Of a stretch of 64,000 nucleotides of DNA, positions 23,004 to 34,870 are shown piece after piece. Position 1 is the first letter of the stretch; each line of letters begins with the position of its first letter. The stretch covers positions 15,480,766 to 15,544,765 of the forward strand of contig NC_132915.1 of assembly GCF_047675955.1 (NCBI RefSeq), given 5' to 3'. Position numbers and translations under genes: made by a program. The notes under the pieces are model-generated. The model did not search any database, had not been told where the DNA came from, and saw only the letters and a program-made list of their open reading frames with translations. The DNA is from Chlorocebus sabaeus (lineage: Eukaryota > Chordata > Mammalia > Primates > Cercopithecidae).

Positions 23004-23484
23004 GGTGACAGAGATTCTCTCCTTGACCAAATGCTACTTGGGCGCCTCTGAACTGTCTTCTCACTAGGCCCTGACTTTGATGTTGGGGCTTCCATGTTCC
23101 TCTCTGAATTGTCTAATTTCAGCAAGAATCCCAGACTTTTTGGGTTAGCCAAAGTCCTCTCCCTCTCAATACGAATCACCCTCCATAACTGATCGGGTTC
23201 CTCACATTCTTGTGTGCTCCAGGTGATATCTCATCACCCTAGCTTGTCTTCAGCCAGAGTCTTGTTAAGTGAGATTAGCCAGAATTCTCCCTTACTTCTG
23301 ATGTTTCCTCTTAGTAGTTTTCCATCCACTGGCTCCTATCTAGCTCCTTGGCTATAAATTCCCACTTTTCCTTGTTCATTCCGAGTTGAACCCAATCTCT
23401 CTCCCACACTGCAAAACCCTACTGGCAAAGGTCCCTACACCTATTGTGATGGTCCTGAATAGTTGGCCTTACCATTCTTTAACA
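23004..23484 (+). mobile_element. Unclassified ERV-type LTR, copy A
   Basis: Starts near 'tgacagagattctctccttg' and ends '...ttaaca', consistent with TG...CA LTR ends. It shares the order of blocks with 25821-26284: 'cctctgaac', 'taggccctgac', a 'gccagaat(t)ctccctta(c)' region, 'ttggctataaattcccactt' and 'tcctgaata'. I recognise it as an ERV-class LTR but cannot name the family. No viral coding sequence adjoins it that I can see. Confidence 0.6.
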
Positions 23485-25820
23485 AGTGTTATGAATAATT
23501 TTTTAACATTGGCTACAGTTTAATGGGAGCCATCACTATGAAGCGGCCCAAAGAAATTCTCTTCTTGTGAAGATAAAATGAGTATCTTTAAGCAATCAGC
23601 AAACAGTTCTAAGGTATTTATCCAGGAAATTGCATGATATCCCTAAGTATAGTCCAGCAGATACTAGTATCAAGGACTCTAAAAGGTATTATCTGGAAAA
23701 AAAAAAAAATCCTAAGGTCAAATGTTTGAGACACCTGAAAAAAAATTAGAAGACTATTCCTCCCACTGAATAAGGGTCTTTTCACATCCTAATAAGTACT
23801 GTGAACCTCCAAGGGTAGAGTAGCTATGCAGTTTTCTAATTTTTCCTTAAGCCCCGTGTTCTTTTTCCATATAGCATCTTAAGGTCACCACTACTGTTCA
23901 GAGAAGACTTACCTCTGTGTTCTCCCATGAACCCACCAAGGAAATTTAAATTTTAAGCAAAGGGTCAAGGCCCTGAACCAAGGGAGTGAAATGCTGAAGG
24001 TAAGATTTCACTAAGTAGACAAACAACAGATGCGGAAGATCTTGAGGAGTTATTTAGACTTCACCGGGCTTCTGGAGACACAACCACACCAAAAAGTAGG
24101 AACGGCAATGCTGGTACATTCAGAGAAAAACAGTATTTCTTAGTCTGAGCCTTCAGATGTAAAAGCTGCTTTTCAGAGTTTCCTTTTATCTTCAAATTAT
24201 ACTTTTTCAAATTGTAAGGAACCACCTTTAATTTATTTTCTCCTAGGACTGAGACTTAATCTTCTAGGAACAAAAGGGAAAAGCTGTTAAACTATCATAT
24301 GCAAATATACTCTTTAGAAAAGAGACCAGCTATTCTGCTACAACAGCCACATGGTAATACTCAAAATTTGCAAAGTGTTCTTTGCATCTAAAGTGCATGC
24401 AAATGAATATTCCCTTGAGGTCAAGCCAATCCATTTCCTTATCCCAAAAATGTCCTATGAAACAGGTCATTTCATTTTAAATGTTGAGTATAATATCTTA
24501 TTACTCACACACTCCATAGTACAAATTTGCTACATGGAATATTCATTTCCAAAGAGTAAGTTGTTTCTTACACAGTCAACAGTAGCACCATTAAGAATGT
24601 AAAAATCTGTTTTTTAAAAAAATCAGATATATTCAGTACTTCAGTACTGACTGGAAGGAGAAATATCCTCTCAGCTAGTATGTGTTCTGTTTTCTCCTTT
24701 CTTTCTTTGTGTTTATTATTAATCTGTCAGTCTCTGTGGGTTTTTTGTTATTGAAGAGGGGAGGAAAGAGTGCTGTCAGTTTCAAAACAGTCTGCTACTG
24801 ACACACTAGAAGGAGATTTAATTATTCTGGCATAAAAAGCTAGGAAAGCAAAATAAACACATTTAATACAGACAGACTCTCAGCTACCCTAATTGCTTAT
24901 GTGCTATAAGGGCTTTCAAATAATAAGTCCTTAAATAATAAATTGATATGGGAAAGAATAATGATACCCAGGTGTGAAACCTTAATCTGAAGGCTGGGCT
25001 GCATACTCAATGGCATAATTGCCTCTATTACCACATTCTGGCCTAACATAAGGGTTTGAGTCATGGAAACTGGATAAAAATGAAAGACAAACTATGTTCA
25101 AATCAGAGGATCATACAATAGAGACCAGGTATCTAAATAACTACTTGAAATGTAAAGGCGAGCTTCAGTTTTATATGAGACATTCCCTTTAGACATGTGC
25201 CGCACTCAGTCAAAACCACAAAAGCATGGGTTATGAAACTACTCCATTAAGGACTTGTGTTCTTAGTCAAAAACCCTCATGTAAGAAACTTCTTTTATTT
25301 CCAAATAATACCTCAGCCTACTACACTATAACTAAATTCTGTTATTTAAAAAGACCGTCCTCTGTACTATACCGAGGTCTCTCATTGCAGGCTGGGAGGT
25401 TTGCTCAGTACAGGCTTCCTAACACACCCATTTGTGTTTATCTTCTATTTTGTGTATTCATAAAGTAACTTATCTAAATGGCTAAAATCTGACCTATAAT
25501 CAATGGTATTTCTGGAGTTCACATTTCTTAACTCCAAAATAAGACACTATTTGAAAAAAAGAAAGATTCAATTCAGTGCCAACATCTTTTAGATATGTTC
25601 TCTTGATTTTTCTTTTTATTATAAGAATCTAAAAATAGGATATTTCACCAGTCCACAATTCTGAAATCCAAACAGATCCGAAAATTGAAAGTTTTTCATA
25701 ATTCAGTTGGCAGTAAAATCTGATTATTCCTACATTTCACTGAAGATGTATTAATGTATTTTATTAAGTAATATTACAAAGCAAACCTTCTGCTAATATT
25801 ATAAAATATATGGTGTTTGC
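23485..25820. other. No gene; 2.3 kb largely unique block between two related LTRs
   Basis: I see no gag, pol or env-like frame and no tRNA primer-binding site immediately after LTR A, so this does not look like the interior of a provirus. AT-rich stretches at about 24.8-25.1 kb carry homeodomain-like ATTA motifs. No repeat family was recognised. Confidence 0.5.
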
Positions 25821-26284
25821 TGATGAAGACTCTTCTTGACAAAACTTTATTTGGCCTCCTCTGAACCCTCTTCTCAAGTAGGCCCTGGCCTTTGGGATTC
25901 AGTGCTCCTTTTAGCATCACCCTTTTAGCAAGAGTCTTGCTAAATCAGTTTAGCAAGAATCCCCCATCCTTGATACCACGTTACTCTCAGTATTTATCAA
26001 ATTCCTCATTCCCACCCTTGGTATCTGATCACCCTGGCCTGCCTACAGCAAGAATCCTGTAAAGTCAGTTCAGCCAGAATCTCCCCTTACCCCTGATGTT
26101 TCTTCTTAGGAGTTTCCCATTCACTAACCTTCACCTTGCTCCTTGGTTATAAATTCCCACTTGTCTATGCAGTATTTGGAATTAAGCTCAGTTCTAGACT
26201 GAGGATTCTCTTCTCATATTGCAATAGTTCCTGAATAAAGTCTGTTTTTACCACTTTACTGCTTGGCTCTGGTTCCCTTTAACA
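25821..26284 (+). mobile_element. Unclassified ERV-type LTR, copy B
   Basis: Same family and orientation as the LTR at 23004. It contains 'ttggttataaattcccactt' (TATA-like) and 'cctgaataaagtctgttttt', where AATAAA is the presumptive polyadenylation signal of the LTR. It ends '...ctttaaca'. Divergence between the two LTRs is substantial. Confidence 0.65.
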
Positions 26285-26469
26285 GTGTACCAAATTACCT
26301 TTCTAAAACTCTGAAAAGTTCTTTATTCCAGCATAACACTGGCCTAAGGATTTCAGAAAAGAGATTGTAACCCTGCTCATATATATTCACTGAATTGCAA
26401 TGTGACTTACATGTCAACATACACAAATAATTGGAAACTATGGCAACTCATGCATTACAAGCAAGACTG
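26285..26469. other. No gene; unrecognised spacer
   Basis: Short unrecognised sequence between LTR copy B and the antisense ERV-like LTR. Confidence 0.4.
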
Positions 26470-27007
26470 CTAGAGTAAACGGGAGAGTACCCTGATCCTC
26501 CTCGCAGGATGTGCAACAGGGGTGTGCTCACCTGTTAGGTCGCCCCATTGCTCAAACCCCTTGCAGGAGGGGAAGCATGCAGACAGGCAGGTGCAGAGGC
26601 CGGAGTGAGTGCTTTTGGGCTCCGGCCCTGCTGTAGGGTCTAGGAGTGAGTGCCTGCAACCCCATTGTTATGAAGCTTTTTCAGCTTTGCCATCCACAGA
26701 CAGCTTGAGTGTTAACCAGCTCAACAGACCCTCTGCTTTTTCACAAGGGCAGAGGGCCAGTGTGACAGATTTCTGTATCCCAAGTTCTTGCCCAGTGTCC
26801 CAGAAAATTCGGGTCACACACGGGCTTGAAGGATGAATGTGAGATTTTACTGAGTGGTGGAGGTGGCATTCGACAGGATGAATGGGGAGCTGGAGGTGGG
26901 GGATGGAGTGGGGAGGTGATCTTCCCCTGGAGCTGGGCCACCCATTGACCCGACTCCTCTCCAACTGCCCCTAGTTGGACTCCTTTTGGCATTCAGATGT
27001 TCCTCCT
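26470..27007 (-). mobile_element. ERV1-like LTR, antisense (left part)
   Basis: A GC-richer block with 'tttctgtatcccaagttctt', 'cccagaaaattcgggtcaca' and 'gcttgaaggatgaatgtgag' that I recognise as an antisense ERV LTR. It is interrupted by an MSTA-like LTR and resumes at 27378. Several overlapping open frames on both strands here are by-products of base composition. Confidence 0.55.
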
Positions 27008-27377
27008 TGATGTAGTTTGGCTCTGTGTCCCCACCCAAATCTCATCTTGAATTGTACTCCCATAATTCCTATGTGTTGTGGGACCTTGTGAAAGATAATT
27101 GAATCATGGGGGCAATTTCTCCCATACTGTTCTTGTGGTAGTGAATAAGTATCATGAGATCTGACAGTTTGATAAGGGGAAACCTGTTTCACTTGGCTCT
27201 TATTCTCTTTGCTGGCTGCCATCCATATAAGACATGACCTGCTCCTCCTTGCCTTCCACCATGATTGTGAGGCTTCCCCAGCCACGTGGAGCTGTAAGTC
27301 TAATTAAACCTCTTTATTTTGTAAATTGCCCAGTCTTGGGTATGTCTTTATCAGCAGCATGAAAATGGACTAATACA
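27008..27377 (+). mobile_element. MSTA/THE1-like MaLR solo LTR, sense
   Basis: Starts 'tgatgtagtttggctctgtg' and ends '...ggactaataca', 370 bp, with 'ttgaatcatgggggcaattt', 'gtgaataagtatcatgagat' and 'cagtcttgggtatgtcttta'. It is nested inside the antisense ERV-like LTR. No internal region follows, so it is a solo LTR. Confidence 0.85.
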
Positions 27378-27705
27378 TTCCTCTTCTCTCTTTCTCTGTG
27401 ATGCTGTTCCACTGTCTGTCTGCTGCTCTAGCTTGCAGGTCTGTTTCTGGAGCCTGGGGTTCACCGTGTATATGGGTGCAGCATAGGAGGTGTGGTGGGC
27501 CAAATGCAATGTTTTGGGCATGAACAGGAATGCCTGTCCTCATTTAGGGCCATGAGGTCAGTCTTCAGGCTTGAGGGTGGGGCCTTTGTCAGGGAATCCC
27601 TCTTCTACCCAGTATTTCCCTGTCTCCTGTTCATCACAGCTACAACCAACTCCTGTGTTGCATATCATTTGATCTGCATCTCATAGCTTGGGCAGCTCTG
27701 ATTCA
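27378..27705 (-). mobile_element. ERV1-like LTR, antisense (right part)
   Basis: Continuation of the antisense LTR split by the MSTA element ('ttctggagcctggggttcac', 'gggcatgaacaggaatgcct', 'ggtggggcctttgtcaggga'). Family name uncertain. Confidence 0.5.
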
Positions 27706-27814
27706 CTGATGGATCATTTAGATTAAGCTGGTTACTCCATGACAAGGTAACAGAAACATGAGCTTAACATTCTTTCATCATTCAACTGGTATTGTAACTG
27801 TCTAAGGGGTTCTT

Positions 27815-28420
27815 GCTGTCTGCTGCATAAAAACAGACTACGGTATTGTAGAAGAGAAAGAGTTTAATAGATATGAGGCCACCTGGCCACGCCATGTGGG
27901 AGACAGAGTTTGTCCTCAAATCATCTTGTCCAAAGCTTGTAGGTTAGGAGTTTTTCAAAGACAATTTGGGGGTGGTGTGCAGGTCACTAGGTAATGAGTA
28001 CTTGCTACTGATTGGTTGGGATGGAGATGAAATCATAGAGGATCACAGCTGTCCTCCTGTGGGCTGAATTGCCTCTGGGTGGGGCTACAAGTGTGGGGTT
28101 GGTGGGTGTCAGACATGCAAAAAATACCTAAAAAGATCTCAGAGAAGGCCAATCTTAGGTTCTACAATAGTAATGTTATTTGCAGGAGTAATTGGAGAAG
28201 TTGCATATCTTATAATTTCTGAATAATGGCCAATAATCGTTTATGTCTGTGCCGTAGCAGCACTCAGGCTCCTCCCTTTCTCATAAGCCTGAAGGCGTCC
28301 CATTAGCTTTACAAAAGCAGTTGAGTTTGGGGCAAGGTTATGATAATTTAAACTATAGGCTAAATGTCTTCCAAAGTTAGCTCAGCCCAATAGCCCAGGA
28401 ATAATTAAGAAAATGGCAAA
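27815..28420 (-). mobile_element. Second ERV-type LTR or leader fragment, antisense
   Basis: 'agagaaagagtttaatagat', 'gattggttgggatggagatg' and 'gaggatcacagctgtcctcc' are blocks I associate with ERV LTR/leader sequence read antisense. The right boundary is uncertain. Confidence 0.45.
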
Positions 28421-28707
28421 ATGGGTAACAGGTTAGCTCAGATCTCTTTCACTGACATCATTTTCCACTGATATAATTTTTGCAAAGATGGTTTCAGCAC
28501 ATTTAAGAAAAACTTTTTAAAGCCTTTTATTAATTCCATTTTGGGTATTTTCAATATTCAGATTCTGAGATAAATAATCCTCCACTAGGTATATAGGTTT
28601 ATTTGTATTGAACATATCTAAACACAAGAAATATAAGACCGTTATTTAGGGTGTGAGCCTAGAAGCAGAATTTTTATTTTGACCTTACATTTATCTAATA
28701 GTGTTAT
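28421..28707. other. No gene; unrecognised sequence
   Basis: About 290 bp AT-rich spacer with no recognised feature. Confidence 0.4.
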
Positions 28708-29379
28708 TGCAGGTAGCTAGACAGGCATGAGCAAGATAAGGGATAGCCCCCACCCCACCAGGAATATCAGGCAACCAACAGGTAATGGTCGGACAGTTGT
28801 CACACTGTCACTCAAAAATAATAATCGATCACAGCTAGTGCCAGGGAAAGGGAAAGGCAGTCTCCCAATAGACAGAAAAAAACCTGAGACTGGTAATCAG
28901 CAGCTTCCCAAAATATCTTAGGAGTTGGGCAAGTGGGCTCAAACATGTGCACTAAGAGGCAAAATGGTGGAGTTTAACTAACATAGGACTTTCCAGGAAC
29001 ATTTGACTGGTAAGAGAAGGACACCTCAACTGAGCATTTGTACAACTCCAGTGAACACACTGCACACGTGGACAGTCCACCCCAAGGGAAGAATCACTGA
29101 GGACAAGGGATGCGAGACCCCGGAAATACATCAACGTATAAAACCCCAACCCAAAGGTCCAACGGAGCACTCGATCTCTCAAATTGCCAGCCTAGTGCTC
29201 TTCCAAGTATACTTTACTTCCTCTTGTTCTTGCTTTAAGCTTTTTAATAAACTTTCACTCGTGCTCTACAACTTGCCTCCATCTCTCACTCTGCCTTAGG
29301 CCCCTCAGTCGAATTCTTTCTTCTGAAGAGGCAAGAACTGAGGTTGCTGCAGACCCATATGAATTCACTGCTGCTAACA
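28708..29379 (+). mobile_element. ERV1 (MER4-group-like) solo LTR, sense
   Basis: A 672-bp LTR with TG...CA ends. It includes 'aataataatcgatcacagct', 'tcttaggagttgggcaagtg', a TATA-like 'cgtataaaacccc' near 29134, and 'ttttaataaactttcactcg' with AATAAA near 29247. That is the expected order of promoter then polyadenylation signal. No viral coding sequence lies next to it. The 4-bp flanks ('ttat', 'gtag') do not match, so boundaries may be slightly off or the TSD has decayed. Confidence 0.7.
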
Positions 29380-29409
29380 GTAGTCAGATTTTTTTTTTTT
29401 ACTTTAAAC

Positions 29410-29775
29410 ATGTATTACTCTTATAATTAAAAAATAATTGCTTGTACAGTTGTGTATGGCATAATGATGCTTGGGTCAATAATCAATCAAATATATGATG
29501 GTAGTCCCATAAGATATAATACTGTATTTTTACTATATCTTTTCTATGTTTGGATATGTTACCACAAATACTTACAATTGTGTTACAATTGCCTCCAGTA
29601 TTCAGTACAATAACATGCTGTACAGGCTTGCAGCCTAGGAGTAACAGGCTACAGCATGATATTCTAGGTATATAGTAGGCTGTACCATCTAGATTTGTAT
29701 AAGTGCACTCTAGGATGTTCACACAATGATGAAATCACCTAACACCACATTTGTCAGATGTAACCCCAATTTTAA
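29410..29775. mobile_element. Tigger-like (TcMar) DNA transposon fragment
   Basis: 'ttacaattgcctccagtatt', 'aacatgctgtacaggcttgc' and 'gtgcactctaggatgttcac' match one end of a Tigger-type element, and 'atatgatggtagtcccataa' belongs to the opposite side. Internal sequence is deleted, as in non-autonomous derivatives. No transposase frame. Confidence 0.7.
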
Positions 29776-30489
29776 GTGACACCTTAGAATATTTTACAGT
29801 TTAAATTTTAAAATTTAAATGCTACCATACTGAACTTCATGGTACAGACACAGATATTCTGCTCAGTCATCCTATGGAGGGCTTTTTCAAATATGTCTGA
29901 TTACTGCTGAACCTTTCTTTTCCATTTCTCTCATTCTCACAACACTTGAAGTTCCTCTTACATGAAACCTGTGTGATTTGTTCCCTGAAGAGCATGCAAC
30001 AGACACTCTCCAGAGCCACAAACAGAAAAAAGTGTCCTTCCCCACATCATTCAAATACTGTTTCAATATAACCGACATCAAGATAAAGTGAATAAACGCT
30101 CCAATAGAGTAGCATCAGAGACTTCTATCTTTGATGGCCAAGACAAAGTCACTGCACATTTTCAGGGCCATTTCAGAATAAGTTAAGGTGAAATGTAACA
30201 ACTACAGATATCTTACCCTCTTCCATAATCCAGAGTGCATCTTCGGCTGAGAATTATCTACATGAGGTACGCCAGTGTTTCATGGAGTGATATATAAGCA
30301 TATGAGAAGAGTTTCCTTCCTTTCCCAGCCTCAGCTCCAAAAGTAAAACCACAAAAATTCTCTACATGAATTTACGTCAGTCTGGCCTGGACAGTATGGG
30401 CTAATGTTCTATACCTAGAACAAATTGTATCTGTATTTTTGACAGAAATATATAGCAAACATATTGACATTTTGTTACATGTTTCCATT
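29776..30489. other. No gene; unrecognised sequence
   Basis: About 710 bp with no confident repeat or gene assignment. Confidence 0.45.
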
Positions 30490-30852
30490 TGTATTAGTCT
30501 GTTCTCATGCTGCTAATAAAGACATACTCCAGACTGGGTAATTTATAAAGAAAAGAGGTTTAGAGGACTCACAGTTCCACTTGGCTGTGGAGGCCTTACA
30601 ATCATGGCGGAAGATGTAGGAAGAGCAAAGGGACATCTTACATGGCGGCAGGCAAGAGAGCATGTGCAGGGGAACTCCACTTTATAAAACCATCAGATCT
30701 CGTGTGACTTATTCACTATCACGAGAATAGCACAGGAAAGACTCGCCCCCATGATTCAATTACCTCCCCCTGGGTCCCTCTCATGACACGTGGGAATTAT
30801 GGGAGCTACAATTAAACATGAGATTTGGGTGAGGACACAGCCAAATCATATA
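30490..30852 (-). mobile_element. THE1-like MaLR LTR (3' LTR), antisense
   Basis: Starts 'tgtattagtctgttctcatg' and continues through 'actttataaaaccatcagat' and 'tgattcaattacctccccct' to 'acacagccaaatcata'. In antisense orientation the left LTR is the 3' LTR, and internal sequence follows on its right. Confidence 0.88.
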
Positions 30853-31075
30853 ATTCCACCTCTGGCCCTTCGCAAATCTCATGTCCCTACATTTCAAAAC
30901 ACAATCATGCCTTCCCAACAGTCCCCCAAAGTCTTAACTTATTTCAGCATTAACTCAAAAGACCACAGTCCAAAGTCTCATCTGAGACAAGGCAAGTCCC
31001 TTCTGCCTATGAGCCTGTAAAATGAAAAGCAAGTTAGTTGTTATTTCCTAGATACAGTGGGAGTACAGGCATTGG
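30853..31075 (-). mobile_element. THE1 internal region, 3' end, antisense
   Basis: 'tgccttcccaacagtccccc' and 'gtctcatctgagacaaggca' are THE1-internal sequence adjoining the 3' LTR. It stops near 31075 with no second LTR, so the element is truncated. THE1 internal regions encode only defective gag-like sequence, and no frame is seen here. Confidence 0.75.
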
Positions 31076-31124
31076 ATAAACACACCTATTCAGCCTTCTA
31101 TGCCCAACATGAGCTTTACCCTTT

Positions 31125-31690
31125 TCACCTCTCTGGCCTCATCTTCTGCCATTCTCTTTTCAGTACATTCCACTACAGTTCAAATCAGTGTCTTTACTAC
31201 TCCTCAAACATACCAAAGCACATTCTGACATCAGGGCCTTCACACTTGCTATTTCTTCTGCCTGGAATTCTTGTCTTCCAGATACTGGCATAGCTCATTC
31301 TCTCTCCTTACTCAAGTCTCAGCTTAAATTCCACTTTACTGGAAAGACCTTTCTTATCCATCTTACCCAAAATAAAAGTCAAATTCAGTAACATCATACA
31401 ACTACTAAATCAAGCTCAGTCAAAGGCCACCTCTGTGATTACCCTCCAGCATCTCCATTACTCTCCATACCCTTATCCTTATCTACTTTTCTTCCTAAAA
31501 TGTATGAATTCATAATACTATACTACATATTAATTTGTATACCTATTCATTGTATCTCTCCCTACCACCACTGTTCAGAATGCAAACTCCTTGAAGTCAG
31601 GAGATCATGATTTGTTTTGTTCATTGCTATAATACCAACACCTAGAAGAGTATCTTCTTGATAAACATTTTAATGAAGGGATTAATGAAT
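31125..31690 (+). mobile_element. L2 LINE 3' end, sense
   Basis: 'cagggccttcacacttgcta', 'tctgcctggaattcttgtct', 'agtctcagcttaaattccac' and 'ctccttgaagtcaggagatc' follow the L2 3' consensus order and end with a 'gataaacattttaatgaagg'-type terminus. The frames seen across it are remnants only. Confidence 0.8.
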
Positions 31691-33225
31691 GCACAATTAA
31701 GATATTTATCTCCAGATTGCTGGAAAATGTAAAACCCCAAGAGATCAAAGCAGTAGACTATCCTAACACTCAACGTAAGTTTAAAAAAAAGCAGGAGTCA
31801 TAATGCTTGCACAATTTGGACAAAAATACACTTTAATTTACTAGACATTTAAGAAATACAAAAAGCAATACAAGATGAAATTTGGACTGAGATTTAGGAA
31901 ACTTAGGTGAACTTCCTGACTAGGATTCAAACATGTTTTATGACCCTGTAAAAAGGGAGCCTCAGAGAAATCCCCTTTTCATATAAAACCTGAGGTCTCA
32001 CTCCTCCCATAAAATGATTTTCTTTTTTAAAGAATACACATGGAATTAATAGATAATGGCTATTGTTCTTAAACAAAGTATGCCAAGATCTCTGTGTCCC
32101 TTCCAAGAGAAAACCTACATGTAACGCCTACAAATCCCCCCATCAAATGGCGCTTCATTGCCTTACAAATCTTACTTGCTTGCTTTATATGCTTTATAAA
32201 AGATTATGAGAAATTTTTCCATCAGTGTCCCAAATAAACTGAAAAAAAAGGAGTAAGAGGTGGGTAGAAAAGGAGTACAGAAGAGGAGGAGGAAAGGAGA
32301 AAGAGGAGGAGGAGGAGAGAGAAAAACAAAAGGAGAATAAACAGGAGGAATGGAAGGAGTAGGAGGAGGAGAAGAAAAACAAAGATAACTGATAATCACA
32401 GGTGGAAATATTACTCTCCAAAACCAACCTAAGCCATTATATGGTGACCCTGTAGAGTTGGAAGGTAAGCCAAGAACAGAACTCCTTGCTATCTGCCCCA
32501 CTGCCAAGTGAGCTCACTCTACACTAGCTCTGGGGTTCTGAGATAGTTCCTTTGGGTGAAGAACCCCACTTTCAGGTAGAGAGAGGATGCCTAACAGTAC
32601 AATGGTAGGTATTAACAGGCTCAATCTCATAACGTCCTACAGCTGAAAGGTCATTGCCATCAAATAAGCACAGGATGATCTTCTTCAGAGAAAAGAAAGA
32701 GACCCGTACAGGCAGAACAAAGTTTATAAAACTTAGCTTTCCCATCTTTCAGAAAGAAGAAAAATACGAAGGGGAGTGTGCCCTAATTGCTTCCAACTCT
32801 AAAATTGTATTTTTCTGATTATTTAAATTATATTTTATCAATTCTTATCTATAACTGGTATTCTAGAGTATTATTTCTTAAGTTATAATTTGTGGAATGC
32901 TGTATATAGCAGGTTTTAGTAGGTTTTCTTCATAAAATAGCATTCCATGGTAAAAATAAGTTCAGGAAACATTGGGACAACTGTGGTTTAACATGTTTAT
33001 TTCTGGCAGGACTTCTCCTTACTACTATGCTAATGAACATTATGAATCTCCAAATGGAGAACTCTTCACAGTACATAGTGCTTGCAAATTTTATCAAGCA
33101 CTTCTATTTTAAAATGCTCCCATAACTGATTAAAGATAGTGAATACATAATAAGTGCTTATCTTTTCCTTCCTGAAAGTCATTTAAATTATTGCAAAAGA
33201 AAAACATGAGGTTAAACCCTCAACA
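31691..33225. other. No gene; mostly unique sequence with a purine-rich tract
   Basis: About 1.5 kb with no recognised repeat family. The purine-rich tract at 32241-32386 gives artefactual proline/serine-rich minus-strand frames. No splice-like or promoter structure supports a gene. Confidence 0.45.
32241..32386 (+). repeat. Purine-rich (GGA/GAA) tract
   Basis: About 145 bp composed largely of A and G with recurrent 'aggagga' motifs and a few pyrimidine interruptions. Confidence 0.8.
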
Positions 33226-33229
33226 GTAA

Positions 33230-34440
33230 ACAAAATTGATAGGCCAATAGTGAATAAGAGTTCTCAACAAAGTTGTGGAATAATCAAAGAGGTTCCAGGA
33301 ATAGGGAAAGAGGCTAGGAGAAGCTACATGCTGGACAATGTACGAAGAGTGATCCAGTGGAGAATACTGTCCATCGATCCAAAAGAACCAGAAAGAGGCT
33401 TGGGACTCAGCAATATATATACTGTGTGGTCAGGGAGGGGTAAGCGAGCACAGAAGTGAGATACAAAGATTAAATAGAAGATTAATTGGAAGTCTGTATA
33501 TGAAATTGTCAACAGCTCCATCCTGCCCATTCCCACAATACAGAATAAATGTGAGTTCAACATCAAAAAGTCGTAGGCCTTCTCTAAAGATATCAGATGA
33601 CAGCAGAAGAGACCTCCACATTCAGTCACAAGGAGGATTCCCAATGCATCAGTCTTCTGCCAGACCATTCACTCCAAAGAGAATATAGATATTCTCACCA
33701 ATGTATTCAAATCTGCTGATAATCTTTTACCGTCTCACTCTTAACTATGAACTGATAATCATGGACGCGTAGACATATAAGGAAAGCTCTTACAGAGAAA
33801 GAGAGAGATGAAGCAGAAACAGACAACTTAGAAATTAAAGATAGTTCAGGTTTTTTTTAAGAAGTTGAATCTGCATCCTTGGAGAGATTTGAAAAACCAC
33901 ATTAGGAAAAGATGATTAGTAGTTGATGAAAAAGAAACAGTCATGGAAGAAGAAAGAAAGAATGCTTTAAAATAACGAATATAACTGCTAAAGAATAGTA
34001 AAAATAAATCACTAAGAATAGATCAAAAGGACTACAAAAAATTAAGAGAAAATATAAACGAGTAAGAGTTTGTAGTCCAAGAGTCTAAAATTTAAATGGT
34101 AGGAGTCACAGAATAAGAGTATAGAGAAAATGAATGAGAATATCAGTAAGTACTCAGTCAAAATACGTTTCCGGAATTTAAGGACTCAACTCTTCAATCA
34201 AGCCCAGCACGGCAAAAGATATCAATTTCATCACATCACCATGAAATTTCCAAACATTAAAAATAATGGAAAAGCTTTAAAGGTTCTAGAGAGAAAATAC
34301 AACCTACAAGGGAATAAAAATCAGACTTCTCATCTAAAACACGTGGTGCAATAACTTTCTATTTTCAAGGAAGAATTGTTTAAAGACTAAAATCTACCAC
34401 CAGCCAAATTACCATGCAATGAGATGATAGTAAAGTAATC
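33230..34440 (+). mobile_element. HAL1/ancient L1-like fragment, sense
   Basis: The 34.2-34.35 kb part ('catgaaatttccaaacatta', 'gagagaaaatacaacctaca', 'aatcagacttctcatctaaa') follows the order of an old L1/HAL1 ORF1 downstream region. The left part is A-rich and less certain. No intact frame. Confidence 0.45.
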
Positions 34441-34639
34441 ATCTCACAGGTTTGAGAAAACTTATCTCTTGGACAATACTTTGCTTTCCTGGAAATTTCA
34501 GACCCTTTACTCTCAGATTCCAAAACACAAGGTTTTCAGAATTCTTTTTTTTTTTTTTTAATTTGGAGAAAGTTCTGGATGTCAATCTAATGTTTCCGTT
34601 TGTGTTGCATATTTTATTCCCTCAGTATAATGTTCTATT
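34441..34639. other. Unrecognised spacer
   Basis: No recognised feature. It includes a T13 tract near 34547-34559. Confidence 0.4.
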
Positions 34640-34870
34640 CACTCTTCCATGTGCCCATCAATCCATTTATCCACCAATACACACTGTGTGCTATATGCTA
34701 GGCATTGCACTAGTTGCTGTGAGGAACAGATAATTAAGGCATACTGCCTGCCTCAGGAGAACTTGCTGTCTGATGAGAGTGAAAGACATAGAAACACATA
34801 ATTACAATCTCCTTGAGATAAGTGCCGTGGGAGATCAGATGGAGTGACACACAGTACAGTGGGAGTATCA
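34640..34870 (+). mobile_element. L2-like ancient mammalian repeat, sense
   Basis: 'tatgctaggcattgcactag' followed by 'ggagaacttgctgtctgatg' resembles a widely dispersed ancient mammalian repeat that I associate with L2. Heavily diverged. Confidence 0.45.

Noticed and set aside
23004..26284. Intact provirus between two LTRs
   Set aside because: The LTRs are too different by eye for a simple pair, and the interval shows no retroviral frames or primer-binding site. Kept only as a finding about arrangement.
26609..27285. Cluster of overlapping frames on both strands, up to 104 codons
   Set aside because: They fall inside an antisense ERV-like LTR and an MSTA-like LTR; LTRs are non-coding and the frames share no viral domain.
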